From: Nocardia sp. NBC_01503 | GTDB lineage: Bacteria > Actinomycetota > Actinomycetes > Mycobacteriales > Mycobacteriaceae | Direction: 5' to 3' | NCBI RefSeq assembly: GCF_036327755.1 | Contig: NZ_CP109596.1 | Coordinates: forward strand, 8,184,001 to 8,248,000 | DNA: 64,000 bases | Shown: positions 1-7,771 of the stretch, piece after piece | Numbering within the stretch: position 1 is the stretch's first letter | Layout of the letters: each line of letters starts with the position of its first letter | Notes under the pieces: model-generated | What the model saw: only the letters and a program-made list of their open reading frames with translations | The model's database searches: none | What the model was told of the DNA's origin: nothing | Made by a program: the position numbers and the translations under genes

Positions 1-39
1 ATCTCCCAGAGCTGCGAGGTCGGCTGCTGACAGTGGCAT
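1..39 (-). CDS. 5' end of an unidentified gene running off the window
   Basis: On the minus strand an ATG at 39 opens a frame that stays open to the window edge (13 codons, beginning MPLSAADLAALGD). An AGAAGG ribosome-binding site lies a few bases upstream, around 47-53. Too little is present to name a family. It has the same orientation as the following minus-strand genes. Confidence 0.35.
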   Translation of the reverse strand, partial: MPLSAADLAALGD

Positions 40-281
40 GATGTGCCTTCTTCCATGCAGAGAATTCCCAGGTCAGGCACGAAACCCGCGTCACTGAAGG
101 CTATTTCGGCCGATGCCGGTGGGATGATTCAGTTCAGCACATCCGGCCTTGTCGCACAGGGACTTTCGCCCCGGATCGAGCATTCGCCTGACAAGGACCC
201 TGGACACGAAAAATCTTGCGGCACAATACAATTCGAGATCACCGAGTGACAGTGCGCGGACATTGAGAGGTGCTGGACCAC

Positions 282-549
282 CTACGGGACATTGCCGGTC
301 GCAGCGACGTTATCGACCGGGCAGTCGCCCTCGCTACGGCCACACGCGGCGAAGTCGCAGAGGCGGCACAGCCAAGGCTGCGGACGGTCGCCGCTGTGGG
401 CTGCGCGTTGCTCGGCTCGGGCGAGGGTCACCGTGGTCAGCATCGTGTCCAGCGCTGACGCGAGAGTGTCGATCTCATCCGCGGACAGCGCGCTCGTCAG
501 GGACTTCTCGCGCGTTTGGAGTATCCGCGCCGCCATATCCCGGCCAGCT
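282..549 (-). pseudogene. MarR-family regulator, C-terminal fragment
   Basis: About 88 codons ending at a TAG (complement of 282-284). The visible part matches the last third of an actinobacterial MarR regulator: the long dimerisation helix (AARILQTREKSL, then SADEIDTLASALDTML) followed by the cysteine-rich tail typical of this subgroup (WLCRLCDF, ACGR, CPV). The winged helix-turn-helix that would bind DNA is absent. The homology stops near 549, where a fragment of another gene on the opposite strand begins, so this is a remnant at a rearrangement junction. The cysteine tail suggests the intact ancestor could have been redox- or metal-responsive; that is inference. Confidence 0.6.
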
Positions 550-690
550 GCGGCCTTCGCCGAACTCGACGCAGGTAACCGCTACTCGATCATCTGGCGC
601 GTCAACGAAGCCAAGCGCCCGCAGACACGCCAACGCCGCATCGCCACCTATCTGGACATGCTCCGTCGCGGAGAGCGCATCCACCGATGA
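543..690 (+). pseudogene. YdeI/OmpD-associated family protein, C-terminal fragment
   Basis: The frame that ends at the TGA at 688-690 carries about 48 residues matching the C-terminus of the YdeI (bacteriocin-protection, OmpD-associated) family: GNRYSIIWRV, then AKRPQTRQRRIATYLDMLRR and GERIH. The upstream part of this frame is the antisense of the MarR fragment and shows no family similarity. Only the last third of a normal protein of roughly 190-200 residues remains and there is no plausible start. It is a dead piece that meets the MarR piece tail to tail near 545. Confidence 0.6.
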
Positions 691-741
691 ACAAGGGTGA
701 GAAGCCCGACGTCTCCACGATCGAATGCGGCCCGGCAGTGA

Positions 742-1197
742 CTACGCGCGTCGGCAGTTCGTGACTCGGTAGAGCGGCTGCCCGGCGCCCCGACCCCCTC
801 CGGACGAGTCGACATGCACAGTGCACAACAGCCGATCACCGACCTGCAAGCCGGATATCTCACTGGTCTTCAACGATGCTCCCATCCTTCCGCTCGAGTT
901 TTCGTAGAGAGCCAGTGGGGTCTCCTCCCCCACGCTGACGATGACGTAGCTCGGATCTACGGGCTGCCCGTCCGCGTTGCCAGCCCCGTCGCGCGGCAAG
1001 GATTCGACAATGAAGTGCACATCGCCATCCCACGTCGGCGACAACAAGTGGTCGAGCAGCACCCACCCCACACCGACCACGATCAGGCAACCGAACAACA
1101 GGCCCAGCGCCACCGCCACCGTGTCCCCAAGTATCCGACGCACAGTAGTTCGTCTCACCACCCCACGTCCTCGCACCCTGCCCCTACCTTCGGCCAC
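742..1197 (-). CDS. Hypothetical single-pass membrane protein
   Basis: 151 residues from a GTG at 1197; a shorter start at a GTG around residue 13 is possible. An arginine-rich N-terminus is followed by one transmembrane helix (about residues 29-50, with AVALGLLFGCLIVVGVGWVL). The rest is a short extracytoplasmic domain of about 95 residues with two cysteines (one in LLCTVHV, one near the end in TNCRRA) that could form a disulfide. The arginines before the helix predict an N-in, C-out topology. I do not recognise a family. Neighbours are gene fragments and an esterase, so context does not help. Confidence 0.55.
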   Translation of the reverse strand: MAEGRGRVRGRGVVRRTTVRRILGDTVAVALGLLFGCLIVVGVGWVLLDHLLSPTWDGDVHFIVESLPRDGAGNADGQPVDPSYVIVSVGEETPLALYENSSGRMGASLKTSEISGLQVGDRLLCTVHVDSSGGGRGAGQPLYRVTNCRRA

Positions 1198-1417
1198 GGC
1201 CTATCCCTAACCGCCGCAAGCTGATCCGAGACTGACGCTATCGCGTAGATCGGGAGAAATATCGACCAGATCGTGGAGATTCTGTAAGTCCCCAGACCAA
1301 GTTGCGCTGGTTTCCGCGTCGCCCGTTCGAACAGCACGGCATGCGGAATTTGAGTGTGTTCACGAGAATGTCTTGGAGCACTGAACTATTGAATGGTATT
1401 GCTGTGGGCTATCTCGG

Positions 1418-1482
1418 CTGTGCGGAATGGAGGCGAAGCTGCGGCCATCGCATAGAGGTGCCGCGCTGGCCATTCCGCACAG
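1418..1482. repeat. 13-bp perfect inverted repeat
   Basis: CTGTGCGGAATGG at 1418-1430 is the exact reverse complement of 1470-1482, with a 39-base loop. The right arm belongs to the dispersed repeat at 1455-1497; the left arm is unique to this copy. It could act as a terminator for the esterase gene that ends at 1520, although no T-run follows. The 322-base gap 1198-1519 otherwise holds nothing I can call. Confidence 0.6.
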
Positions 1483-1497
1483 CGCGATCAGCGGCAC
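1455..1497 (+). repeat. Dispersed 3'-end repeat, copy 1
   Basis: About 39 bases here (from GTGCCGCGCTGGCC) match the copy at 8416-8454 with one visible difference; both read on into CACAGCGCGATCAGCGGC. It lies 23 bases beyond the stop codon of the minus-strand esterase gene. Only the right half of the repeat consensus is present. Confidence 0.65.
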
Positions 1498-1519
1498 GAG
1501 CGTGCACGTTCTGACGTAC

Positions 1520-2587
1520 CTATGCGGGTACTCCGAGCCCGTCGGCGAGCATCGGCCAGGACTGGTAGAAGGCGTCGCGCCAATATCCCCATGAGTGCGT
1601 GCCGGTCGGCGCGTAGTCGAAGGTTGCGGGAATCTGGAGTTGGTTGAGGCGATCTTGCAGGTTATGGGTACACCAGTTGGTGGCGGCCTCGATGACTCCG
1701 CCGACCACGATCTGGTTCGCCAAACCGTATGTGCCCGGGAGCGCGTGCGGACCGTTGAGAGTGTCCCAATGCCCGGGTAAACCGTTGCCGGTGGAGAGGA
1801 ACAGTTTGGTGCCGCGTAGCGCTTCTGCGTGGATGACCGGATCGTTGGCGACCCAGGCGGGGTCGTCGTCTTCTCCGTACATGTTGCGGACATCCCCGCC
1901 ACCGTAGGTTTCCACCACCAGTTTGGTGAACCGCTTGCCGATCGGATCCGCGATCTGCGCGCAGCCGCTGTATCCGGCGACCGATTGATACAGGCCAGGC
2001 TTGGCCTCTGCCATCTGCAAGATGGAGGTGGCGGTCATGGAATTCGCGGCGATCGCATTGATTCCGTTGGTGCCCAGTGCGCTATCGATCAGCGGCGGAA
2101 GTTCGTCGAGGAAAAAGGTCCGCCACTTGTTGCGCCCCATCTCGGGGTCGTCCTTCTGCCAATCGGTGTAGTAGGCGAAGGCGCCACCGATAGGCATCAC
2201 CACGTTGACGTCTTTGCCCGCCAGGAAATCACCCACATCGGTGTTGGCCCACCAGGTCGCCGCGTCGGTTCCACCACCCGCCCCGTTGACCAGGTAGAGA
2301 ACCGGCCGCGGCTCGGAAGCGTCGTTGGGTCGTTGTACTTTGACCGTGATGTTTCTGCCCATTGCCGTGGAGTGGACCTGCAAGGTGAGATTGCGGCCGT
2401 CGATGGTGCCGGAGGAGATCTTCGACCCGTCCGAGGCGACCGGATCCGCCAGCAGTTTCTTGGAATCGGTGATCGGATCGCCGGTATCCGCGGAACTGCT
2501 CCCCGCACCGAACACGGCAACGGCAGTCGTGAACACCATCCCCGCCACCGCGAATGACAATGCACGCCTTGATAAATGGCGTCTCAA
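1520..2587 (-). CDS. Secreted esterase of the antigen 85 / mycolyltransferase type
   Basis: 355 residues with an N-terminal signal peptide (RRALSFAVAGMVFTTAVAVF, cleavage probably near residue 33). The mature part has the alpha/beta-hydrolase layout of the Ag85/esterase family: the strand VLYLVNGAGG, the nucleophile region IAANSMTATS, and the late histidine in GTHSWGYW. Family members transfer mycolic acids onto trehalose or arabinogalactan outside the membrane. The nucleophile context is A-N-S-M rather than the usual G-x-S-x-G, as in many nocardial paralogues, so the acyl acceptor is uncertain. Its presence supports a mycolate-bearing host. Both sides carry the dispersed repeat (copies 1 and 2). 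Confidence 0.8.
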   Translation of the reverse strand: MRRHLSRRALSFAVAGMVFTTAVAVFGAGSSSADTGDPITDSKKLLADPVASDGSKISSGTIDGRNLTLQVHSTAMGRNITVKVQRPNDASEPRPVLYLVNGAGGGTDAATWWANTDVGDFLAGKDVNVVMPIGGAFAYYTDWQKDDPEMGRNKWRTFFLDELPPLIDSALGTNGINAIAANSMTATSILQMAEAKPGLYQSVAGYSGCAQIADPIGKRFTKLVVETYGGGDVRNMYGEDDDPAWVANDPVIHAEALRGTKLFLSTGNGLPGHWDTLNGPHALPGTYGLANQIVVGGVIEAATNWCTHNLQDRLNQLQIPATFDYAPTGTHSWGYWRDAFYQSWPMLADGLGVPA

Positions 2588-2763
2588 GATCGAACCCCCA
2601 AGTTCCCCACCGTCGAAATGCCTTGATCGGCACCGACACTAACGTAATCAGGACACATGATCGAACATTCCGTGGCCGACGTTACAACCCACGCAACCAT
2701 CTGTTCGCTGCCGGCCCGAAGGGCACGAAATTCGGCCTTACCGTGCACTGCCGAAGGCTGAGC

Positions 2764-2899
2764 CACGTTCAGCCCGTTGATCTTTCGGAGTGCCGAGCCG
2801 GCCGGTTCGGTCAGCGCGCCATGCGGCGTTACCGCGCACCCGGAAGCGCTGTCGGCCAACCCGTCTGGACCGCCGAACAATGCCCGGGTCGCGGCAGGA
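2764..2899 (+). repeat. Dispersed 3'-end repeat, copy 2 (longest)
   Basis: Contains GCCCGTTGATCTT (2772-2784) and GGCCGGTTCGGTCAGCGCG (2800-2818), the latter identical to 3793-3811. Its right part (about 2842-2895: AGCGCTGTCGG, then CCCGGGTCGCGGCA) matches the copy at 22551-22616. It ends about 31 bases beyond the stop of the minus-strand gene 2931-3668. The 343-base gap 2588-2930 holds only this. Confidence 0.7.
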
Positions 2900-2930
2900 G
2901 CGGATGTTTCAGCCCAGCCCGATGCGGTGC

Positions 2931-3668
2931 TCAGTCCATTGCCTTTCCGAGCCAATGACGAGCCTGGGGATCGAGTGGCGTCTGGATGATGGCGGATACC
3001 GCTTCGAGGTGTTGGGGCTCGATCGATATCCCCACTGCCCGTCGCTCCGGATTACCGGCGATGGCAAAGATTCGAGGGATCAGTCCCTCGGGGATCTGCC
3101 ATATTCGGCGGTCGATGATCTCGGTGTTGCGGGTTCCGTCGACGGTGTAGGTACTGGTCACTTCCCAGACGAAGGGAGCGTCGGAAGGCTGAGTCCAGGT
3201 GTCGCACAAGCGGCACCCGAACTCACCTCGGAAGACCTTGTGCCGCAGACATCTATCGAGGAGATACGGTTTCGGTGCGCTGGTCCAGTTCCCGAAGTCG
3301 GAGCTGATCGTTGGGGTTGGGCGAAACCTGGTGAGCATCTGAATGAATGCGCCGAGGTTGTAGTCGATCGACGGCGTGTAGTGCAGCTTCTCCCAACCGG
3401 TCCGGCGGTTCGCGCGGTCGAGCAGGACGAGGAAGAAGTCTTGCTCAGCCTGGTGATCCTGTGTCCACGGCAGCTCAGCCAGGTCGAACCCGCTGATACC
3501 GGCGCGGAACCGCTCCAGGTCGCAGAAGTGCAGCACCAAATGCTGCTGCCAGACCGTGCGCGTCATCGACGAGCCTGCCAATGCGATCACATCGCAGAAC
3601 ACGTCCGTGCTGCTGTTGGTCATGTAGATATCCAGGCCCAACGCATCCGCGCTGAAATGGTTGCCCAC
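2931..3668 (-). CDS. Hypothetical protein
   Basis: About 245 residues from a GTG at 3668; an in-frame ATG at 3623 and an upstream start at 3731 are alternatives. No signal peptide or membrane segment. The N-terminal half is rich in aromatic and charged residues (VWQQHLVLHFCD, ELPWTQDHQAEQDFF, GWEKLHYTP), and a CRLCDTW pair of cysteines lies in the middle. The pattern is that of a conserved soluble protein, but I cannot attach a family or function. A dispersed repeat lies just beyond its 3' end and another just upstream of its 5' end, making it one unit of the gene-plus-repeat series. Confidence 0.6.
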   Translation of the reverse strand: MGNHFSADALGLDIYMTNSSTDVFCDVIALAGSSMTRTVWQQHLVLHFCDLERFRAGISGFDLAELPWTQDHQAEQDFFLVLLDRANRRTGWEKLHYTPSIDYNLGAFIQMLTRFRPTPTISSDFGNWTSAPKPYLLDRCLRHKVFRGEFGCRLCDTWTQPSDAPFVWEVTSTYTVDGTRNTEIIDRRIWQIPEGLIPRIFAIAGNPERRAVGISIEPQHLEAVSAIIQTPLDPQARHWLGKAMD

Positions 3669-3735
3669 AGCCGAGACCCTAGTGGTGCCAGTATGCTCGG
3701 CTGCCACGACACTTCGCGCTGCATTCGGCAATATG

Positions 3736-3850
3736 GTGCATTCGGCCGACGCCAGATCAGCTCGGCCCGTTGACCTTCGCCCCGCCCGCGGTGGCCGGTT
3801 CGGTCAGCGCGCTACGCGGCAATGTAGCGCGTTGGGTGCGGTGCCCCTGC
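3736..3850 (+). repeat. Dispersed 3'-end repeat, copy 3
   Basis: Begins GTGCATTCGGCCGACGCC (compare 9656 and 8369), continues CCCGTTGACCTTCG and GGCCGGTTCGGTCAGCGCG (3793-3811), then CGCGGCAATG. It ends within about 10 bases of the stop codon of the minus-strand EF-Tu-like gene at 3859. Confidence 0.7.
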
Positions 3851-3858
3851 GGCGACGG

Positions 3859-4167
3859 CTACACGATGACGGCATCGCGGACAAGGACGTCGCCCTCCCG
3901 GATATCCGACACTTGCAGGCCGGGTAGAAGTAACGCCACCGGAACAGGTTGCCCTGGCTCCCAACTCGCAACCCGCACACGACCTGCGCCCGTGCATTCA
4001 GCGGCAGGACCGAGCTCACCATCAACTCGCACGACACGAAGCCGGTCGCCGACGACTACCCGGCCCGCCTCGATATGTCCGATCACGGACGTCCCGCGAC
4101 TTCTCAGATTGAAGGCACCCTTGACGATGAACCGAAGCTGCTCATCGTCCGACGTCCCATCAGTCAT
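3859..4167 (-). CDS. Small EF-Tu domain-2-like beta-barrel protein
   Basis: 102 residues resembling the second (beta-barrel) domain of translational GTPases such as EF-Tu: FIVKGAFNLRSRGTSVIGHI, then E-A-G-R-V-V-V-G-D and a closing strand. There is no GTP-binding domain, P-loop or domain 3, so it cannot act as an elongation factor by itself. Free-standing proteins of this type occur in Streptomyces and Nocardia without a clear role. Ligand or partner binding through the barrel (RNA, protein or small molecule) is inference. It is flanked by dispersed repeats and by unrelated hypothetical genes in the same orientation. Confidence 0.7.
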   Translation of the reverse strand: MTDGTSDDEQLRFIVKGAFNLRSRGTSVIGHIEAGRVVVGDRLRVVRVDGELGPAAECTGAGRVRVASWEPGQPVPVALLLPGLQVSDIREGDVLVRDAVIV

Positions 4168-4227
4168 CCCACGATCATGTACCGCCGTGAGCCGATCGCG
4201 GGCCTGCCGCTCCGTGTCTCCGAAACC

Positions 4228-4251
4228 GAGCGATCAGCGGCAGTTCCGGAT
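4228..4251 (+). repeat. Dispersed 3'-end repeat, partial copy 4
   Basis: GAGCGATCAGCGGCAGTT then CCGGAT matches the right end of the consensus (GCGCGATCAGCGGCA at 8440-8454; AAGCGGCATGACCGGAT at 4803-4819). It lies 35 bases beyond the stop of the gene 4287-4754. The left part of the repeat is not recognisable here. Confidence 0.4.
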
Positions 4252-4286
4252 GTTGTCGCCGACGGCCACGCCACGAAGCAGACGCG

Positions 4287-4754
4287 CTACTCGTCGTCGG
4301 TTCTATCGCGCTGAGTGCGCTGGAAGCTCTCGGCGATCCGCCTGAGGTACTCGCCATACTCGGGTGAATCCAGTTCGAAGCCTTGCTGATTCCAGCGATG
4401 AGCGCTCCATCGGTCATCGATCTCGGCGTGATGGATTGCCCGCAGCACCTCGGGCCGATAGATCAGAGCCACACGCCAATTGCCGAGGTATCGAGCCTGG
4501 ATATGGGCGGTGACGTACCGGCGGCGGTGAGCCGTGCCGACCACGGTCACCACCTCATGACCCTTGCCTGCGAAACCGCCGATCACATGAAGCTTCGCGC
4601 CAGCCGGGAATATCTTGTGGCTACGCAGTTCAGCGTTGGGACCCGACTCCTTGTACGGGTACGGCAACAACGACGCGACCACGCACCACTCGGGTCGAAC
4701 GGCGTCATCGCTCACATCCTCAAGATATCGGCCCACCTGGTGAAACTCAGGCAT
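4287..4754 (-). CDS. Hypothetical protein
   Basis: 155 residues from an ATG at 4754 (MPEFHQVGRYLEDVSDD); an upstream start at 4811 is less likely because it would run through a repeat copy. It is soluble, with no signal peptide. The middle contains a small beta-rich stretch (KIFPAGAKLHVIGGFAGKG, VVTVVGTAHRRR) followed by NWRVALIYRPEVLRAIHH. A charged C-terminal tail ends in D-D-E. No family recognised. It is a single-gene unit with repeat copies on both sides; the upstream repeat begins only about 48 bases from its start codon. Confidence 0.6.
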   Translation of the reverse strand: MPEFHQVGRYLEDVSDDAVRPEWCVVASLLPYPYKESGPNAELRSHKIFPAGAKLHVIGGFAGKGHEVVTVVGTAHRRRYVTAHIQARYLGNWRVALIYRPEVLRAIHHAEIDDRWSAHRWNQQGFELDSPEYGEYLRRIAESFQRTQRDRTDDE

Positions 4755-4802
4755 TGATCCCCGACACCCAGCCGTGGCGCTGTCCGGCGTGAATGCCCTT
4801 GT

Positions 4803-4826
4803 AAGCGGCATGACCGGATACCTGCG
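4803..4826 (+). repeat. Dispersed 3'-end repeat, partial copy 5
   Basis: AAGCGGCATGACCGGATA followed by CCTGCG. The start matches AAGCGGCATG at 21988-21997 with CGGATA following in both copies, and GCGGCATTACCGG at 22607-22619. It ends 10 bases from the stop of the truncated DinB gene at 4836. Confidence 0.45.
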
Positions 4827-4835
4827 CGATCGGCC

Positions 4836-5273
4836 CTATTCGCCCGTGTGACCGTCGAGCTGTTCCCTCAGCAGGTCGGCGTGGCCGTTGTGGCGGGCGT
4901 ACTCCTCGATCATGTGTGTGAGGATCCAGCGCAAGCTGAAATCGAGACCGCTGGGCTGGTGGGTACCTACAGTGTCGAGTGAGTCGCAGTGGGCCACGAG
5001 TGCGCGCGAGCGAGCACATTCCTCGTGCCACAAGCAAAACGCCTCATCCACGTCCGCATCCGCGACGTCGAAGTCGACATCCTCGGATCGGTCCGCACGC
5101 CAGTAGAACGCGGGCGCGTCGACTCCGCCGAGGGTGCGGGCGAACCAGCCTCGCTCCACGTCGGTCATGTGGCGGACAAGTCCGAGCAACGACAGCTTCG
5201 ACGGTGGCACCGCGCGCAGGCGCAGCTGGGCAGTCGAGAGCTCGGAGCACTTCCACGCCAAGGTTTCTCGCTG
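4836..5273 (-). pseudogene. DinB / DUF664 family protein, 5' end removed by IS
   Basis: About 146 codons of a DUF664/DinB-superfamily protein (four-helix metal-binding bundle; relatives include mycothiol-dependent transferases). Recognisable family blocks are LAWKCSELSTAQLR, RAVPPSKLSLLGLVRHM, RGWF and, near the end, LRWILTHMIEEYARHNGHAD. The last block holds two of the histidines of the metal triad (in THMIEEYARHNGH); the first histidine is in VRHM. The frame runs straight up to base 5273, where IS256 copy 1 begins, so roughly the first 20-40 residues are missing. Only a TTG at 5261 could restart translation, so it is probably non-functional. Confidence 0.75.
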
Positions 5274-6688
5274 GGTTGAGTCCAGCAGAATGGTGTACGA
5301 GCTGGCGGCCTGATCTGCCGCCGAGTCTGGCGTAATCCCCGGACAGCAAGGTGGTCACCGCGTGATCCTCGAAGGACCTCTCACAGTCTCTCGAAGGAGA
5401 ACTCACGCGATGACCGATATCCAGCCTATCGACCCGACCGCCGTACTGTCCGAGCAACCGGACCTGCTGCGCGGGTTGTTGTCCACGTTCATCCAGTCCT
5501 TGATGAGTGCCGAGGCCGACGCGCTCTGCGGCGCCGACTACGGGCAACGCAGCGACGAGCGCGTCAACCAGCGCAACGGCTACCGCCACCGCGACTTCGA
5601 CACCCGCCTGGGCACCGTCGATGTCGCGATCCCGAAACTGCGCTCGGGCAACTACTTTCCCGACTGGCTCCTCGAGCGCCGCAAACGCGCAGAGCGTGCC
5701 CTCACCAGCGTGGTCGCCACCTGCTACCTACTCGGCGTGTCCACGCGCCGGATGGAGAAGCTCGTCGAATCCCTCGGGGTCACAACACTTTCCAAGTCAC
5801 AGGTCTCGATCATGGCCCGTGATCTGGACGCCCAGGTCGAAGCATTCCGCACCCGCCCCCTCGATGCCGGTCCCTACACGTTCGTCGCCGCGGACGCCCT
5901 GGTACTCAAAGTGCGTGAGAACGGGCGGGTGGTCAACGTTCACGCCCTGGTCGCGACCGGCGTCAATGCCGACGGGCACCGCGAAATCCTGGGGCTGCAG
6001 GTGGTTTCCGGGGAAAACAAGGCCGGCTGGCTGGCGTTCTTCCGTGACCTGGTCGCGCGCGGGCTGAGCGGGGTTGCCTTGGTGACCTCCGATGCCCATA
6101 CCGGCCTCGTGGCCGCGATCGGGGCGACCCTGCCCGGCGCGTCCTGGCAGCGTTGCCGCACCCACTACACGGTCAATCTCATGTCGGTTTGCCCGAAATC
6201 GTCGTGGCCGTGGGTTCGCACGTTGTTGCACTCGGTATTCGATCAGGCCGACACCGAATCGGTTGCCGCCCAGTATGATCGGATGCTCGACGCGCTCGCC
6301 GGCAAGCTCCCGAAAGTCGCCGATCACCTCGATGGGGCCCGCGCGGATCTGCTGTCGTTCACCGCGTTTCCCAAACAGATCTGGCGCCAGATCTGGTCCA
6401 ACAATCCCCAAGAACGGTTGAACAAGGAGATCCGCCGCCGCACCGACGTGGTCGGCATCTTCCCGGACCGCGGCTCGATCATCCGCCTGGTCGGGGCGGT
6501 CCTGGCCGAGCAACACGACGAATGGATCGAAGCCAAACGCTACCTCGGCCTCGAGGTGCTCGCCCGCTCACGCGGGCTGGCACCCACCGACGAACAGGAG
6601 GAACCAGCACCCACCGAACTCACCGCCTGACACGACAATTCGGATCCTGCGGTGACCACCGAGTTACACCACGCATTTGGACTTGACC
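5274..6688 (+). mobile_element. IS256-family insertion sequence, copy 1
   Basis: 1,415 bp, bounded by imperfect inverted repeats: GGTTGAGTCCA at the left and, read inward from the right, GGTCAAGTCCA (9 of 11 identical). The boundaries come from comparison with copy 2 (20437-21851), which is in the opposite orientation and looks identical wherever compared. The flanking octamers (5266-5273 TCTCGCTG, 6689-6696 TCGCGTGC) do not match, so there is no target duplication. Both neighbouring genes are cut exactly at the element ends. This is the footprint of an adjacent deletion or recombination after insertion. Confidence 0.9.
5410..6630 (+). CDS. IS256-family transposase
   Basis: 406 residues from the ATG at 5410, preceded by GAAGGAG; a longer frame from 5362 lacks a site. 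It is a DDE transposase of the mutator/IS256 type. The acidic triad is the aspartate of VAADALVLK, the aspartate of VTSDAHTGL and the glutamate of NNPQERLNKEIRR. The IS256 block CRTHYTVNLM and the C-terminal VGIFPDRGSIIRLVGAVL are intact. No frameshift or stop, so it may still be active. Translation is identical to that of 20495-21715. Confidence 0.93.
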   Translation: MTDIQPIDPTAVLSEQPDLLRGLLSTFIQSLMSAEADALCGADYGQRSDERVNQRNGYRHRDFDTRLGTVDVAIPKLRSGNYFPDWLLERRKRAERALTSVVATCYLLGVSTRRMEKLVESLGVTTLSKSQVSIMARDLDAQVEAFRTRPLDAGPYTFVAADALVLKVRENGRVVNVHALVATGVNADGHREILGLQVVSGENKAGWLAFFRDLVARGLSGVALVTSDAHTGLVAAIGATLPGASWQRCRTHYTVNLMSVCPKSSWPWVRTLLHSVFDQADTESVAAQYDRMLDALAGKLPKVADHLDGARADLLSFTAFPKQIWRQIWSNNPQERLNKEIRRRTDVVGIFPDRGSIIRLVGAVLAEQHDEWIEAKRYLGLEVLARSRGLAPTDEQEEPAPTELTA

Positions 6689-7203
6689 TCGCGTGCGCAG
6701 GTTTCTTTCCAATACGACCGGAACGAGTGCGGGGATTCCTGCCCACCGATCACCAGCCACAGCCTCGCGACCCATGGAGTCGGATCATCCGGGTTCAACT
6801 CGATCGCCCGCACGCACCACTGCTGCGCACGGCGCAAGATCGTGGCGAAGTTGGCCATTGCCTCGTCCGAGGTCTGACTCGCGTAGGCGCTCCCCCGAGC
6901 GTTCCAGGCGCACAATACTTCCGCTTTCGCCCGCAGCACATGCGCATCGGGATCGTCCGGTCGTTCGGCACACCATCCGGCCAACCACGTCATATCCGGT
7001 GCCGCCGACTCCGCCAGTGCCTCCACTCGGTAGGAACGCCGATCCCAGTCACGCCCGGTCGCCGCGAGCAGCTTCGCCGCGGGCATCCAGCTCCCGGTCG
7101 TCTTGATCTCGTCGAGCGCCGTCTTCAACGCCGAATCGTCTGCGGCCCATTCGGTAACTACCACCGGCGTGGGCCTGTGTCCGAAGCGGCGGAGGAACCC
7201 CAT
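6689..7203 (-). pseudogene. Hypothetical protein, 3' end replaced by IS
   Basis: Starts at an ATG at 7203 (MGFLRRFGHRPTP) and reads about 171 native codons before entering IS256 copy 1 at base 6688; it then picks up a handful of IS-encoded residues (KSKCVV) and stops at 6664. The helical sequence (AKLLAATGRDWDRRSYRVEAL, WLAGWCAERPDDPDAHVLRA, AIELNPDDPTPWV) looks like a TPR-like helical-repeat protein, with NPDDPTPW reminiscent of TPR turns. Function unknown. The natural C-terminus is lost. It has the same orientation as the DinB fragment on the other side of the IS. Confidence 0.65.
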
Positions 7204-7771
7204 CTCAAACTTCCAATCTCACATCCAGCCCGAACGGCATGTTCGCGGCGCGCTCATGATCAACACTAGCGGGCCGGTGCGATACATACCGAGCGGTCCA
7301 CTGGCGGCCGGAGGGCAGCAGACACCGGGCCGCCAGCGTCAACATCGAGAGGGCTACCAGTGGTGATACGAGGTGACCGTGGGCTGGCCGGTATAGACGG
7401 GACCGGCGGCGTCGTCGGCTCGTCGCCGATGTAGTGGAGGCCTGGCGGTTCCGGAGGGCGCTGGCCTGGGGCCGGCAGAAGCCCTAGCTCAATTCGACGA
7501 GCTGCGCGTTTCTGGCCCTGCCAGGCCAGGGCCACCGGTGCGGCGCAGTCCTCGCGCCGCAATCCGCACCGACCGCCCCGGCACACTTCTAGGAGCTCGC
7601 GCCGACATCTGCCCTTGTGTTTGACCTTCGTATGGCTGGCTTCGGCAACGCACGGGTTGCGGATGCTCTGCGCCGCAGAACATCTCGCCACGCTGCCTGC
7701 GCGGGAAGCGGCAGGAGAGGACATTCTGTGCAGTAGGCCAGTCCACCTCGCGCGGTCCCTATGATGGCGTC
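7204..7771. other. 568-base stretch with no convincing gene
   Basis: Open frames exist on both strands, but none shows a recognisable family, a good ribosome-binding site or protein-like composition; the arginine- and proline-rich frames are typical of out-of-frame high-GC DNA. No repeat copy, tRNA or strong hairpin was seen. Confidence 0.5.

Noticed and set aside
2764..2899. Repeat copies as decayed protein-coding sequence (conserved P-V-D-L reading)
   Set aside because: The apparent peptide shifts frame between copies and contains no conserved start; the DNA, not a frame, is conserved.
7266..7724. 152-codon minus-strand frame in the empty stretch
   Set aside because: Arginine- and proline-rich, no ribosome-binding site, no recognisable fold.
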